From Ctenosaura bakeri (Eukaryota > Chordata > Lepidosauria > Squamata > Iguanidae): DNA of 64,000 nt. A program made the translations under genes and the position numbers. The notes under the pieces were generated by a model that was given only the letters and a program-made list of their open reading frames with translations, was not told the origin of the DNA and ran no database searches. The first letter of the stretch is position 1; the number at the start of each line of letters is the position of its first letter. The stretch spans positions 588,259 to 652,258 of the forward strand of contig CAOLHI010000422.1 of the NCBI GenBank assembly GCA_948474755.1. Reading direction: 5' to 3'. Of the stretch, positions 1-11,483 are shown in pieces.

Positions 1-760
1 CACACAGGAGGTGCAGAGGGCCCAATCCCCGCCAAATACAACTCCCCTGCCTGTCTCCTGCTCACTCCCTCGCCTCCGTGCCGCCCTTGCTGCTGCTAAA
101 ACCTCCCCCCACTGCTTTCCGGGCTTGGGACTGACACAGTCGCCCACGCTTCCTACCTGGGCGGCCGCCGCTGCGACCGCCTACTCCCCCAACGGAACTC
201 CGATGTGCCGCCTGGCCCCTTTAAGGGCCTGCTGAAGGTCGCCGTCGAGCTGCGCGGGGGGAAACGGGGCAGCGGATCCCCGCTGCCACCCGAAGTCAGG
301 CACGCCACCCCACCGTGGGGGGGGGCGCCGCCGAGCGTCGGAGAGGCCACGCAGCAGGGCCAAGGACGAAGCCTCGTCTGAGCCAAAACTTCCCCACCCT
401 GCCTGCGAAGTCCTCGCTGCCTCAGGGGACCAAAAGATCCCCTTGCTGGGCTGCGCGACTGCGCCGCTCTCCCGATCGCCAGCCAGCTGGGAGGAGGAGG
501 AGGAGAGGGGACAAGGCCTCTAAGGCTGCCACGTGGCCAGCCTGAACAAGCAAAACAAACGGCCCCCTCCTCTCCTCGCAGTGATCGAAAAGAGGCCGAG
601 GGAGGGGCGAGGTGGCCATAAATAGCCCCCTCCAGCCCCGCCTCCCCCCGAGACCACTCTCCTCTCGTGGGAGGGCGGCAAAGAAACGTCCCCCCCGCCA
701 CCTGTGGTCACGTGGGGGCGGTGGGGGACGAATTCTGGTCACTTCCAGTTTTGAAGAAAG
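1..760. promoter_or_regulatory. CpG-island-like GC-rich block (possible intragenic promoter)
   Basis: The first ~760 bases are strongly GC-rich with many undepleted CpGs, unlike the AT-rich DNA that follows. Seen directly: a perfect E-box CACGTG at 709-714 beside GC-box-like GGGGCGG, and an AT island CCATAAATAG at 616-625 that could serve as a TATA-like or near-CArG site. A plausible minus-strand splice donor (CCAG then GTAGGA) lies near 153-162. Long GC-rich frames on both strands give low-complexity Arg/Pro/Gly/Ser peptides with no domain I recognise, so I do not call a protein. Because AOPEP coding exons begin only at 27278 and the start-codon exon is not in the window, this block is probably intragenic: an alternative AOPEP promoter, an antisense first exon, or an unrelated CpG island. 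Which of these applies is inference. Confidence 0.6.
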
Positions 761-2540
761 CTTCTCTTGGACCTGCCGCCCTCCAAAAACATTGCAGAAT
801 CCTCCTCCCATTTAGAGAGTATGAGTATTCTTTTTCGGTTTGAAAAAAGTAAAAATTCTTTGAGGGATATCAAGAGAAGAGGTATGATCCTCTTGAAAAG
901 TTGTCCATCCCTGGCTTTCAGCATTAGAGATAAGGCCCATTGATACAACCAGCCTCATCAGCATTCACAAGGAGATGAACATTGCCTTTGATTCAGTGGG
1001 ATGTGGTCCTTCACACAGCCTCAATGTGGGAATGCCATGGATACTCAGGCTGTGATTACCTAATTAATCTTCCTTGGGTTTCTGAGGATTTCTGAGCCTG
1101 AAACAGGAAGGATGATTATTGGATTGCCCATGGCTGAGAACTTGACCTGTACTTGACCAGATATGACATAGAGAGAACCTCTTCAATCCTGTAAGGTGGC
1201 AGTACTTGCAGTGAAGAAAGCCTTCTTCTCTGCATATATTGTGTCTTGCAAATTTGTGTCCAACTGAATTATTCAGGGTGGTGATTATCCATTTTTTAAA
1301 ACTGATATTATGTGTTTTATTTTAATCTTTTATTGTTCACCACCTCATATATAAGAGGGTATAAGAGGATGGCCTTTTCAGTCTGCCTTTGCTTTTCCTT
1401 GGATCTCTTGATCCTGTTCTAATGGAGATACTTACTTGGTATGCAAAGAATAGGAACTTAGTTCTAAGCTTTTGTTTTTGTTTTTGTCTGACACACTATT
1501 TCTTTCCTTTTTCATTGTACTATAATAAACCCTTCTTTGAAATATTTTGTATGCTGGTTGCTTTAAAAAACTTTGAATCTAAATCCCGTACCTTTCTGAC
1601 CTCTTTGCTGAGTAATCTTTTTGTCAGATGCTCAAAAATCAATGAGAGCAGTTATCCAGCTTGGTCCTCAGTAATACTTTGTAAGTCTTGGGAGCCCCCA
1701 AAATAGATGGCCAGAAGGGGTGGTGGCAGAATTGACTACCTAGCTGGGTTCTGCCCTAGAAATTGTTCACTGGATTTGGGAACTGGGAGCAGTGGTGAAG
1801 GCTGGCCATGGTCACTTAAGTTTCCCTCTTCCTTTCCTGGCCCTTGACAGAAAAGTGGAGTAAAAATTAATAAATAAAAAAAGCTCAATCCCTGCAAATT
1901 CCCCCGCCCTCCACAGACACACCACTGTATGCACACACATTCATTTTGCCCAAGCTTCTGAGCAAGGGAATATCGCAGTTACCCTTTAAGTGGGGAGCAT
2001 GGGCAACATGTGCATGGGGTCAGGGACCATTTTTCCAGTTGACAACTAAAGGAGTGTGGCTTAAGGAGAACTGAGTGGATCTTAACAGAATGTTTTAATA
2101 CACACACACACACATATCAGCTAGAAATATGGAAACATGAGTAAATATGTCCATTTTAATATAAACATATATATATTTATTTTATTATAATAGGAATTCA
2201 ACATTTAGAAGTGCTAGAAACCAGTGGTGAATATGTAAAGGGAATATTGTACACTTTTAGTATTAGATGGCAGTTAACTGTGCATGCTGGTAGTTCGTAA
2301 TTTGATGTAGCTGTGAATGTCCACTAACTATTGCACCTCATACCAAAATTGCATAACTCGAGAAATATACAAGAAACCCTATATACATAGTGTACATAAT
2401 GCGAGACCTACTGAGGTTCAGGAAGTTTGGGTCTAGGTCCTGCCCCGATAGGAAAGACTTAGGGATCTTATATTTATTGACTTCACTTTCAAGATGGAAA
2501 AAAAGGGGAAGATGTATGCTAAAGATGTAAATCACTTTTT
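761..2540. other. Intronic DNA, nothing recognised
   Basis: AT-rich single-copy-looking sequence with a short CA run at 2100-2113 and an AT run near 2170. I see no exon with splice sites and no clear repeat. Open frames here are short and lack recognisable motifs. Confidence 0.5.
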
Positions 2541-3700
2541 AGAATCATAGAATCATAGAAATGTAGAGTTGGAAGAGACCACAGGGGCCATCCAGTCTAA
2601 CTCCCTGCCATGCAGGAACACCCTCAAAGCACTCCCGACAGATGGCCATCCAGCCTCTGCTTAAAAACCTCCAAGGAAGGAGACTCCACTACATTCCAAG
2701 GCAGCAGATTCCACTGCCGGACAGCCCTGACTGTCAGGAAGTTCTTCCTGAGGTTCAGGTGGAATCTCCTTTCCTGCAGCTTGAATCCATTGCTCCTTGT
2801 CCTGGTCTCTGGAGCAGCAGAAAACAAGCCCTCTCCTTCCTCTATGTGGCATCCCTTCAAATATTTAAACATGGCTATCATGTTCCCTCTTAACCTTCTC
2901 TTCTGTAGTCTAAACATACCCAGCTCTCTAAGTCTATCCTCATAGGGCATGGCTTCCAGGCCTCTCACCATTTTGGTCGCCCTCCTCTGGACTTGCTCCA
3001 GCTTGTCAATATCCTTCTTGAATTGGGGTGCCCAGAACTGGACACAGTATTCAAGATGGGGTCTAACCAAAGCAGAGTAGAGTGGTACCAATACCTCTCT
3101 CGATCTAGACACCATATTCCTATTGATGCAGCCAAGAATTGCATTGGCTTTCTTGGCCACCGCATCACACTGCTGACTCATGTTCAGCTTATGATCTATG
3201 AAGACTCCTAGATCCCTTTCACACGTACTGCTATCCAGCCACGTGTCCCCCATCCTATATTTCTGTATTCCATTCTTTCTACCTAAGTGTAGGACCTTAC
3301 ACTTCTCTCTGTTGAATTTCATTTTGTTTGCCTTGGCCCAGCTCTCCAATCTATCCAGGTCATTTTGAATTTTGATCCTGTCCTCGGGCGTATTAGCAAC
3401 CCCTCCCAATTTGGTATCATCTGCAGATTTGATGAGCATGCCCTCTATTCCTTCATCCAAGTCATTGATAAAAATATTGAACAGCACTGGGCCCAGGACA
3501 GAACCCTGTGGCACCCCACTAGTCACTTCTCTCCAGGATGAAAAGCAGCCATTCGTGATCTCCCTTTGGGTTCGGTCGGTCAACCAATTACAAATCCAAC
3601 TAACAGTAGCCCTGTCCAGCCCACATTTTACTAGCTTCATTGCAAGAATTTTTGCCAATAAGCTAGCCATGCTAGACATTTCTAGTTGTAGCATTCATTG
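2541..3700 (-). mobile_element. CR1 LINE, 5'-truncated, 3' end intact
   Basis: Read on the minus strand, this is the 3' part of a CR1 non-LTR retrotransposon. The 3' end at 2541 carries the family's signature, a tandem of ATTCTATG-type octamers (seen on the plus strand as AGAATCATAGAATCATAG). It lacks a poly(A) tail, as is normal for CR1. Homology stops near 3700 on the 5' side, so more than half of the element is missing, the usual result of incomplete reverse transcription. A short 3' UTR of about 80 bases follows the ORF stop. Confidence 0.9.
2624..3694 (-). pseudogene. CR1 reverse transcriptase, C-terminal part
   Basis: An uninterrupted frame of about 356 codons covers the later reverse-transcriptase blocks and the C-terminal thumb/connector of CR1 ORF2. 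Visible in order: a block ending [20 protein letters not shown] (RT motif near residues 60-80), the catalytic-type ADDTKLGG at about residue 90, then CKVLHLG, the CR1-typical [11 protein letters not shown] (about 210-220), and the Arg-rich RRLRGNMI. The residue before ADD is Ser; most CR1 enzymes have Phe or Tyr there. The endonuclease domain and the first RT blocks are absent, so this is a dead 5' truncation. A frame this long without a stop suggests a fairly recent insertion. It lies antisense to AOPEP in an intron. Confidence 0.88.
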
Positions 3701-5037
3701 TATCATTCTCAATCCCAGTTCCTTGGTGCTGCTCCAACTAGTATTTGTAGCTTTCTCTCTGTCATTTCATCTGTTTCACTCAGTTATTCTAATATTGCAA
3801 GGTGGGGACAACTGTGGAAGGCTAGGAGACTCCATTCCTGCAAAAGATAAAATAAAATATTTTTTTTAAATGATCCACAAAATTCTATAGGGGATATAGG
3901 AACGTTTTTATCATGTTTTAGGGCCTTTGGGGTCCAGGAGAGGCCTTTTTTAAACAATAGGAAATAAGCACAAGCCATTTCTTGTTCATTTCCTGTTTCA
4001 GAAAAGGCCTATCCCAGTCCTGAATTGGCCCAAGCAGACTGCAAAATGTGGTGGAAATCTGTCCCAAACCCCTAGTTGGCATTTGGAGCATTTCAGGCCA
4101 AACTTTGTGTTTTTTTGTAAAACTGCAAAAATGATTGCAGCATGGGGGGAAGAGAGTCTCCAAACATGGTGGAAATGCCCTCCAGAAGCCCAGAGGGTAT
4201 TTGCAGGCATTCTGGAGCATTTTTTTTTAATCCTTGGAAGACCTTGAAACCACAAAAATGACCTGGGGCACCTGTGGACTGTGGCAGTTGACCACCCCTG
4301 CTCTAATGATTGGGCTATTGCATAACTTCTTATTTTTCCACCAGGCTCCAAGATTGCATTGTGACATTGTAATTCTTTAATGGTAATGTGATTTGCTTCC
4401 CAATTTTCATTTCAATTGCATCTGTTCCTCCCACTGGGCATGATTAGTGTCAACATGTAACCAAATGCGATGAAACATTTTACTAGCTCTGATGCCAGCT
4501 CCGGTGTTCCCTTCAGGAAGGGAATTTGGGCAGAAAACCAAGGTTCATGGATTATAAGAGAATGTAGTATGTAAGATTGTACTGCATCTTAACAGCTTAC
4601 AAGATATATATATTAATCTACAGTATCTGGACTTTATGGAGTGAATTGTAGCATCCTGTTTTGGATCCTTGAACGTTGTCACTGAGTTGTATAATATATC
4701 TGTACCATACATACTCATTTTTCACTTGCAGTAATCCTATGCTCATTTCACTGGAAGAAGACTGAACGGCATCTACTTCTGTGTAGACAGGGAGTGTGTA
4801 TTGTACTGTTATTGTGCTCTTAAACTTTCCTAGATTTTGCCACAATGGAGAAAGGCAAAAAAAAAAAAATTGGTCAAGTACCTCTTTTTCTCTTGTCTGT
4901 ATCTTTCTATACATGTTAACAGAGCCAGTTGAATGTTAATTATCCATTTCTGAATGTGATACTGGGTACACTGTAATCTTGTTGTAAAGTTAATGGCATA
5001 ATAGTACATTAGAAAAAAATGGTGATTAGATTATGGG
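3701..5037. other. Intronic DNA, nothing recognised
   Basis: AT-rich sequence between the CR1 and a LINE tail. I see no exon-like frame with splice sites, no tandem repeat and no RNA gene. Confidence 0.45.
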
Positions 5038-5125
5038 GCTTTATTTAGTCTGCTAGTAGCCTTGAATCCCATTTTGGGGGGAAGGCGAGACATAAATTCA
5101 ATAAATAATAAATAAATAAAATAGA
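5038..5125 (+). repeat. L2/CR1-type LINE or SINE 3' tail
   Basis: A short plus-strand fragment reads like the 3' end of reptilian L2-mobilised elements: a segment resembling GCCTTGAATCCCATTTTGGG, then a purine-rich stretch, then an AATAAATAAATAA tail. Only the last ~80 bases are preserved. Confidence 0.5.
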
Positions 5126-5392
5126 TCCTTCTGTAATTCTTATCCAGTTTTGCTTTAGACATTCATATAAAAGGTAATATCATTCTATTTTAATTTTTTA
5201 TTGGTTAACAAAGCATGTTTTTGTTAAAAATCATGTTGAAGCTACATTATGAAATGGTATTAAAATTTGGCTTAAACTGTCTAATTCAGTGTAGCTGTTA
5301 TAGAGCAGTTCTTCTCAGAGGCTAGCATGCTGTTTGTGCATAGCATCCTCCTCAGTGGTGGAGGTTTGGCGGCTGATCTGGAAGTGTAAGTA

Positions 5393-5614
5393 CAGTGGGC
5401 CTTCCATATGTGTGGGGGGTTCTGTTCCAGAAAAGCCAGTGAATAGCCAAATTGTTGAATGCTTGTGTCCCATTATATTCAGTGGCAGAAACATGTGCAC
5501 GGATGCTTCAGAGTATCTGCATGCACACTGCCACCATTTTAAGTATAGGGACATGATGCTTCACGCGAGTTGGAAATTTTACATTCAGAGGTTGCGAGTG
5601 AGGAGGGCCCACTA
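5393..5614. mobile_element. pogo/Tigger-like MITE (Tc1/mariner superfamily), TA flanked
   Basis: A 222-bp non-coding element with terminal inverted repeats of the CAGTGGGCC type at 5393, and the inverted form ending at 5614, flanked by TA on both sides (5391-5392 and 5615-5616). The inside holds the usual partly palindromic stretch (GGGGGTTCTGTTCC, then CCCATTATATTCAGTGG) seen in Tigger-derived MITEs. No transposase frame is present. The family assignment rests on the termini and the TA duplication. Confidence 0.7.
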
Positions 5615-5696
5615 TACTTTTCAGAATCCTATAATTACATTATTTATTTATTTTAAAATAATCTTTATTAGTTTAATCTGTACAAAAAGGAAAAAA

Positions 5697-5938
5697 AGAA
5701 AGCCCTGGTGGCACAGTGGCTAAATGCCAGTACTGCAAGCCACAAGGTTGTAAGTTCGATCTTGCCCGGCTCCAAGGTTGACTCAGCCTTCCATCCTTTC
5801 GCAGGTCGGTAAAATGAGTACCCAGCTTGTTGGGGGCATGTATAGAAAAATGTTTCGAAATACATGCTATTTGTAAGTTGTTCGCCACCTCGATCCATAT
5901 GGAGAGGCGGGATACAAATAAATAAATAAATAAATAAA
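5697..5938 (+). mobile_element. tRNA-derived SINE with L2-like tail
   Basis: A SINE on the plus strand. The head has a pol III A-box-like GTGGCACAGTGGCTAAATG and a B-box-like GTAAGTTCGATCTTG. The body runs through a CAGCCTTCCATCC segment, and the tail (GCCACCTCGATCC, a short GGCGGGATACAAAT, then an AAATA repeat) matches the ends of L2-mobilised SINEs of squamates. It resembles the Anolis ACASINE2 type, but the subfamily is not certain. Length is near full. Confidence 0.75.
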
Positions 5939-6302
5939 AAAGATTGTCAAAAACAGCAATAGCAATAACAACATATATCTAAGTAATATAAAAAGTGGTA
6001 AAAGATAAGAGATATGCAAAGTAAGAGGAACAGAATGTCATGACCTTAGAATACCCACCCAATCTTATTAATATATACATATAATATATATTAAGACATA
6101 TTAACATTATATAAGAGAAAGAAAGAAAGAGAAAAGGAAAAGACATAAGAAAATACTAACAAGTAACATTTAAGTTCTTTTCAGACTTTTTCATCAGTTG
6201 GTTTTAAATCCAATTCTATTTCCATACCTCTTCCTAATAGAAATATAGATATAAATATAAATATAGATTTAAATATTCTAGACATAATGACTATAACTAT
6301 TT
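5939..6302. other. AT-rich intronic DNA with simple-sequence runs
   Basis: Very AT-rich, with a GAAA run near 6116-6140 and an ATATAAAT run near 6240-6275. I see no gene or RNA. Confidence 0.5.
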
Positions 6303-6780
6303 TTTTAAAAATCTATTTGTCTTATATTCTGCCTTTCTGTCAGGACTAGGACTCAGACCAACTTACAACAAAATTAGAGCAGGCACAAATAGAAATAGAT
6401 AACAGCAAGAACAGGTTTTTAAAAAGTAGAAAAGGCTATAATGCAAAATACACTGAAGCAAATTTAGTATTAAAACAATATAAAATTGAAAATAATTTTA
6501 AAATATATTTAAAAACACACTCCTAGCATCAGTCTGTTAAAAGCCCCTTTTCCAATAGCCAGTCAATTATCAAAAGCCCTTCTGAACAGAGGACAAGGAG
6601 CAAGCCAGCCTAGCCTCCCTTGGAGGGGAGTTCTGAAACCTGAGAGCAACCATTGAAGAGGTTTTCCTTTGTAATATATCATGATATGGTGGGACATTGC
6701 AACGAAATAAATTACTAGCCATAGATTTGGCGGGGGGGCAATCATAGATGGTGGCAGGATGCATAACCCCAATGATTACA
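6303..6780 (-). repeat. Diverged L2-like LINE 3' end
   Basis: On the minus strand this looks like the end of an L2-like LINE: a tail region rich in TATAAGAC and ATAAAA, preceded by a segment resembling the conserved end of the ORF. No long frame survives. The call rests on resemblance to the tail and 3' UTR style of the other L2-like copies in the window, so it is tentative. Confidence 0.45.
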
Positions 6781-7618
6781 TTGTCTTTGGAAACATATTA
6801 ATCATCAATGTACAAGAATAGGTATGGAGAGGTGCAGGTAACAAATTAATTAATTTATTTTTATTTTTATTAATTATTATTTTCTGAAGGTAAACAGTTT
6901 GGGATTTGCAAGAACGAACTACATTTTTCAGTAATATTTCAATGTCCTTCATTTTTAAGATATGGCAGTTTACCTTCATTTCGATCAGTGGGAATTAATT
7001 TAATTAATTAAGTTATCTGTACACTGCAGTGCGACTGACTGTAGTCTGCTTGATATCGCTTGCTCATTTTAAAGTGTCCAGATTCCATTTTGAGTATGCA
7101 AAGCTGGTTAGTCCAATTTCGTGTTGGTTGTTTTGCTATATTGTTATGTCTCTCACCTAGGCAACAACTGGAGTGAACTTGTCAGACACCCTTGAAGAGC
7201 CGTCAGGCAGAAATTTCCTAACTATAAGAATCAGTCTTCATTAACGTAAAGAATGGAAATGAGTATGTTTCCCTGAGTGTCTTTTCCCCAAACAAATCTG
7301 CTTGTCATCTCAAAGATTTTGTAAAGTATTAACTGGTTTTTGTCCCACCCTTGGCTTGGGTAAACACCCTTTCTTCTGTGCTGAAAGATCATTCAAAAAA
7401 GCTGGTTCTTTACATCTTTACTCTTTTTGACGCTTATTGATATCTAACGGCCAGTATGTCCAGGGTTTATCTTTCTGGAGTCATTTTGGAGATACTAAAA
7501 TGGCTTAACTAAGCTGTTTTAGAAAAAGGAAAAAAAATGATCTGCGTGCTTACCTGCCTTCCTTCCTGTTCAAGCAAGGAAGCAAAAATTTAATGACCTC
7601 CTGGATTAAAACACATTA
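6781..7618. other. AT-rich intronic DNA, nothing recognised
   Basis: Includes a TTAATTAATT-rich stretch near 6845-6880 and 6995-7010. No exon, RNA gene or clear repeat was identified. Confidence 0.45.
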
Positions 7619-7620
7619 TA

Positions 7621-7812
7621 CAGTTGGTGCTCCACATTCACTAAGGTTAGGGGTGCAAGACTCTCAAAAAGTGGAAAAATTGCAAATATCAAAATGTTTG
7701 TGTGTCTGTGGGAAGGGGCCACAGCATGGAGGAGAGGAGGCAAGGGGTTGAGGAAGCACACAAATAATAAAATCTGTGAAAGGCAAACTCGCAAATGTGA
7801 GAGACTGACTGT
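7621..7812. mobile_element. pogo/Tigger-like MITE, second copy
   Basis: A 192-bp element opening with CAGTTGGTGCTCCACATTC after TA (7619-7620) and closing with the inverted ATGTGAGAGACTGACTG. Inner sequence (GGTTAGGGGTGCAAGA and its partner with a GTGGAAAAATTGC stretch) follows the standard layout of Tigger-derived MITEs. It is a different subfamily from the copy at 5393 and has no coding capacity. The right TA has decayed to TC. Confidence 0.6.
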
Positions 7813-7924
7813 CCTTATCTCAGCATGTACACTTTGTCCTGGTTTATATGCTGATAAAAGGATTTCCCTTTTCCCACCACTGCACATCTGGCACATCTGC
7901 AGGGGGCATGTGAGAGGGCCTTCT

Positions 7925-8275
7925 TGGTGACCACTCCCAGGCTGTAGCACTCCTTCCCACAGGAGACCAGGCCTGTCCTCTCTTTGTTCTCCTTTTGTTG
8001 GCAGGCAAGGAGCTTTTTATTTGGACAGGCTTTGGGCTATTAGCTGGTAGCTATGCAAGGCTCTTTTGTTGGAAGAGAGTGTTCCACTTTTTTTATTCTC
8101 TGTTGTGTTTTAACTGCTTTTAATCTGTTTTAGTGATATTTTTAATAGGATAGTTTAAATTTTCTTAAATGTTTTAGTGATTATTGCTTTTTAATTGTAT
8201 TTTGTTTTAATCAGTATTCTGAGCTGCCTTGACTCCCATATTAGAAGAAAGGCAAAATATTAAATGAATGAATGA
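7925..8275 (+). repeat. L2-like LINE 3' UTR and end of ORF2
   Basis: The plus strand shows the pattern of reptilian L2-like LINE ends: a segment resembling the 'not-guilty' conserved C-terminus (GTAGCACTCCTTCCCA), then a T-rich 3' UTR (TTTTAACTGCTTTTAATC), then GAGCTGCCTTGACTCCCAT and an AAATGAATGAATGA tail. Frames are broken. It is the same family as 8690-9130. Confidence 0.6.
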
Positions 8276-8689
8276 GGTTTTGATTTTTGTGTAACAGATC
8301 AACCAACTCCTGCCTAAATGGCTGGAAGACTTATTTATAATGGTGCAAAAGACTGCTGTGTTCAGGGTAGGGGAAAGAGAACTGGCTAAAAATACAAGGT
8401 TAGTAAAATGATTCAGCTTGGCTGTGGGTTCCCCACATGGGCTCTATAATGTTTTATTTAAAAATCTGCAGGGCTAATTATGTGCAATTGTTAACGGTTC
8501 CCAGATCACTTAGCTATCTGTGGGCAAATGAAGCATCTGATAGCTTTTCCTACAGTGAGTCAAATGAGAGCCACTCCTTTTTGTGTACTGGGAAAGCATT
8601 TCCAGAAAGCCATTTTGAAAATATTTAGAAACATTTATTATTTAAAATAGGGGTGAGGAAGCCTTAGCCTTCTGATATTTTTGGCATGG

Positions 8690-9130
8690 GACTTTGATAC
8701 TTGAAGAAGTGTCCCTTTCCATACATCTGCCTGAGGACTGAGTTGTGCTGAAGGGGCCCTCCTTTGTGTTCCACCAGTGGGGAAAATATGAAGTGTTAAG
8801 ATGTGGGAAAATATCCTCTCCATTGTGGCACCCCTGTTGTGGAACACCCTGTCTTTGGGGTCTTAACTGATGCTGATGTTGACTTCATTTCTGCACCCAG
8901 TTAAAACATGGCCTTTTAGTTAAGTCTTTGGGGTCTAATGAGCTTATTCAGTTTGTATATGCTTTAACTTGTTTTTAATTATTGGGTAGTTTAATAAGTT
9001 TTTATACTGTAAATTACCTTTTACTGCTTTAAAATTTAAGTTGTTTAAATTGATTTTATTGTGTGCCACCCTGAGATCTTTGAATATAGGGCAGGAAGTA
9101 CTAATAGTAACAACAACAACAACAACACAA
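8690..9130 (+). repeat. L2-like LINE 3' end, second copy
   Basis: A parallel copy of the L2-like 3' end: TGTGGAACACCCTGTCTTTG (remnant of the conserved ORF2 end) at about 8840, then a T-rich UTR, then GTGCCACCCTGAGATCTTTG and a short AACAAC tail at about 9110-9128. It is diverged and 5'-truncated. Confidence 0.6.
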
Positions 9131-9914
9131 AATACTGCCAGCTGTCTCTTACATGGATTGTGCTAGCTGAGGCTTCCAGGAGTTAACAGTCCAAAACATC
9201 TGATAGATAAACATTTCCCTTTTCCTAATTTAAATCCTGTAAAGAGCTCAATTATAGAGCAGTCATTGCAAGAAGATCTAACATGCCACATAAATTAATT
9301 CTGGTGGGTCTGGTTCTTCTACTTATTTTCTCTAACCAGGAAGAGGATGTTCTTGGCAAACTCTACCACGTGAAGGGTTTGTTGTCCTACCACATGTACA
9401 ATTTTATGGAGCAAAGAAGATCAGCAAGATGAGGTCTTAAGTGTTCAGACTGGGTATAAGGGTCTACTTGGATTGTCTTTTTTTAATGTATTGCCCTTGT
9501 TGGGGTTGTGCTTGCACTTTACTAACTAAAGCTGGGTGTAGAACACATTATTAATTTTCTATAATTTCTGGATTACGTCTTCATTAGACTAAGAGGTTGG
9601 CAGGAAACTGAAAACCTAGTTGATTGGGTTTTGTTTTTATTGTATGCCATCGAATCAGATTTGGTGGTGGCTGTATGAATGAGAGACTGCTGAGAAATCC
9701 ATTTATTAAGAGCTTGATTTAAAATATAAATGTGTAAGGGAAGTTTAGCAATAAAAGCATTATAACTACATAAAGTTCAACAGTATGCTGTGGAGTATGT
9801 AAAGCATATTTGGAACAAGTTGATTTTGGGCTGTTTGTTCTAAAAGAAAAGAAATCTCTAAAACTATTTCTGCAATAAAGGAAAAGGCTTCAGCACGTAC
9901 CTTTGAACTGCCAG
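9131..9914. other. Intronic DNA, nothing recognised
   Basis: AT-rich, no exon-like frame, no RNA gene, no clear repeat. Confidence 0.45.
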
Positions 9915-9917
9915 TTA

Positions 9918-10093
9918 GGCCATTTCCGCACCAGACTGTAATAGTGCTATTATTCCACTTTCAACATTCTATGGAATCCTGGGGTTTGCAGTTTAAGGAG
10001 GGGCTGACCCCTCCCTAAATTGCAAACCCCAGGATTCCATAGAATGTTGAAAGTGAAATAATAGCACTATTACAGTCTAGTGCGGAAATGGCC
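9918..10093. mobile_element. Harbinger-like hairpin MITE with TTA target duplication
   Basis: A 176-bp element that is almost entirely one inverted repeat. The left arm begins GGCCATTTCCGCACCAG and the right arm ends with its complement (TAGTGCGGAAATGGCC). The arms meet around a tiny loop near 10000-10007 (GGGG, CTGA, CCCC). It is flanked by TTA on both sides (9915-9917 and 10094-10096). Terminal GG and a 3-bp TTA duplication are hallmarks of PIF/Harbinger transposition. No coding capacity. The arms differ at only a few positions, so the insertion is young. Confidence 0.88.
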
Positions 10094-10096
10094 TTA

Positions 10097-11480
10097 GTCT
10101 TGCAGGCCTGATCGTGTTTAAGGACAGTCTCAGAGAAGACTAGTTGGTGATAAAAATGGTCATGTGAAAGATGATGATCATGTTAAAAACTATCATGTTA
10201 ATTATGATCTTTTTCTGTCTGTTGCAAGTCTGCAGTAATTTTTAAATACCTCAAGTAACAGAAATAACTTATCTTCTTTAATACTGGCAAGTTTTTAAAA
10301 GTAGTCTTTATTTTGACTTCTCTTAGCTCATTCAGCCATGTAAGCATTAAGGATGGCTTCTGCAAAAGCCCAACTACAATATAAAGTTGTACTACTATTT
10401 ATTATTAAAAAACGTATTTGTTTTTGAGGCGTGAGCAAGAAATATCCCAATAAGCTGTGCCTAGGAGTATAGCCTCTTAGAAACAGGTACTTTCAAATCT
10501 TAAGTGTGTCCATTTTCATCACACTGAGAACTGTGTTATTATGGCTTACAACAACAGAACAACTGTGTTAAATGGTTCTACTGCGCAACTATTGAGAATA
10601 TACTTTTTCCTTTGTATCTACCAACTGAATAACAATGCACTTAGAAAAGGTCAAGATATGTGAGCTTGCTTGTTCTATTTTTATGCATTTTTGTAGGACA
10701 GAGATCAAATTGCTGCAAAGTGTTACTGTGAGTGGGAATCTACTATTTGGATTTTGTGGGAATTATGGCTTCAACTTCCAAGGCCTTCCATAGTCCATAA
10801 AGTCTTTGCACTGTCTTTTTTGTTTTCAGCTCATCTTTTATTTATCATCCACCTACAAGCCACTTGCTCTTGATCACATAATTTTCAGGCTTTTTGACAC
10901 TTCAATGTGATGCATATACACAGTTCTCAATAGTGGATGATTTTTAATCTTCTCAGTGACAATAAATCTGCCACATTCCCAAGCAGTGACATATACTTCT
11001 TGATATTTTTGATCCTGTTTTACCCATTTCAGTGATCGCTTGATTTAAGAGGGTAAATATAACATCCATTGTTGTTGGTAATATTGAGACATCGAACTAC
11101 TGTTCTAGTGCACTTGGCCATTTCCTTTTAGCTAATCTTCTCAGTTTGCTTATTGGAAGCATTTAAAATGTTGACAACATGACTTTTTCCCTCCTCTGTC
11201 CCCTGTGAATAAATATGGAAACTCCACTAAATTCTTAGGATACATTTTAGTTGATGGGTTATAAAACAGTGCTAGTCAAGAAGCTCCAGTGACTGCCACC
11301 AACTGGTTTCCATATTTTTTTCTGGGAATAGCAAATATATTTCTAGATGCCAATTATGTAGCCAGACAGGTAGTATTCATGTACAATAGAGGTATCATAT
11401 GGTTCAGAGAAAGCCGAAGGTTTGCAGAAGTATAAGAAATCTTTATAAAATGAGATTTACAAAAATGTACCAATGAAGAC
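10097..11480. other. AT-rich intronic DNA, nothing recognised
   Basis: No exon with splice sites, RNA gene or recognisable repeat was seen between the hairpin MITE and the CpG-rich MITE. Confidence 0.45.
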
Positions 11481-11483
11481 TGA

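Noticed and set aside
153..811. Overlapping minus-strand frames of up to 182 codons in the GC-rich block
   Set aside because: Low-complexity Arg/Gly/Pro/Ser peptides with no domain, several overlapping frames on both strands; expected by chance in CpG-rich DNA.
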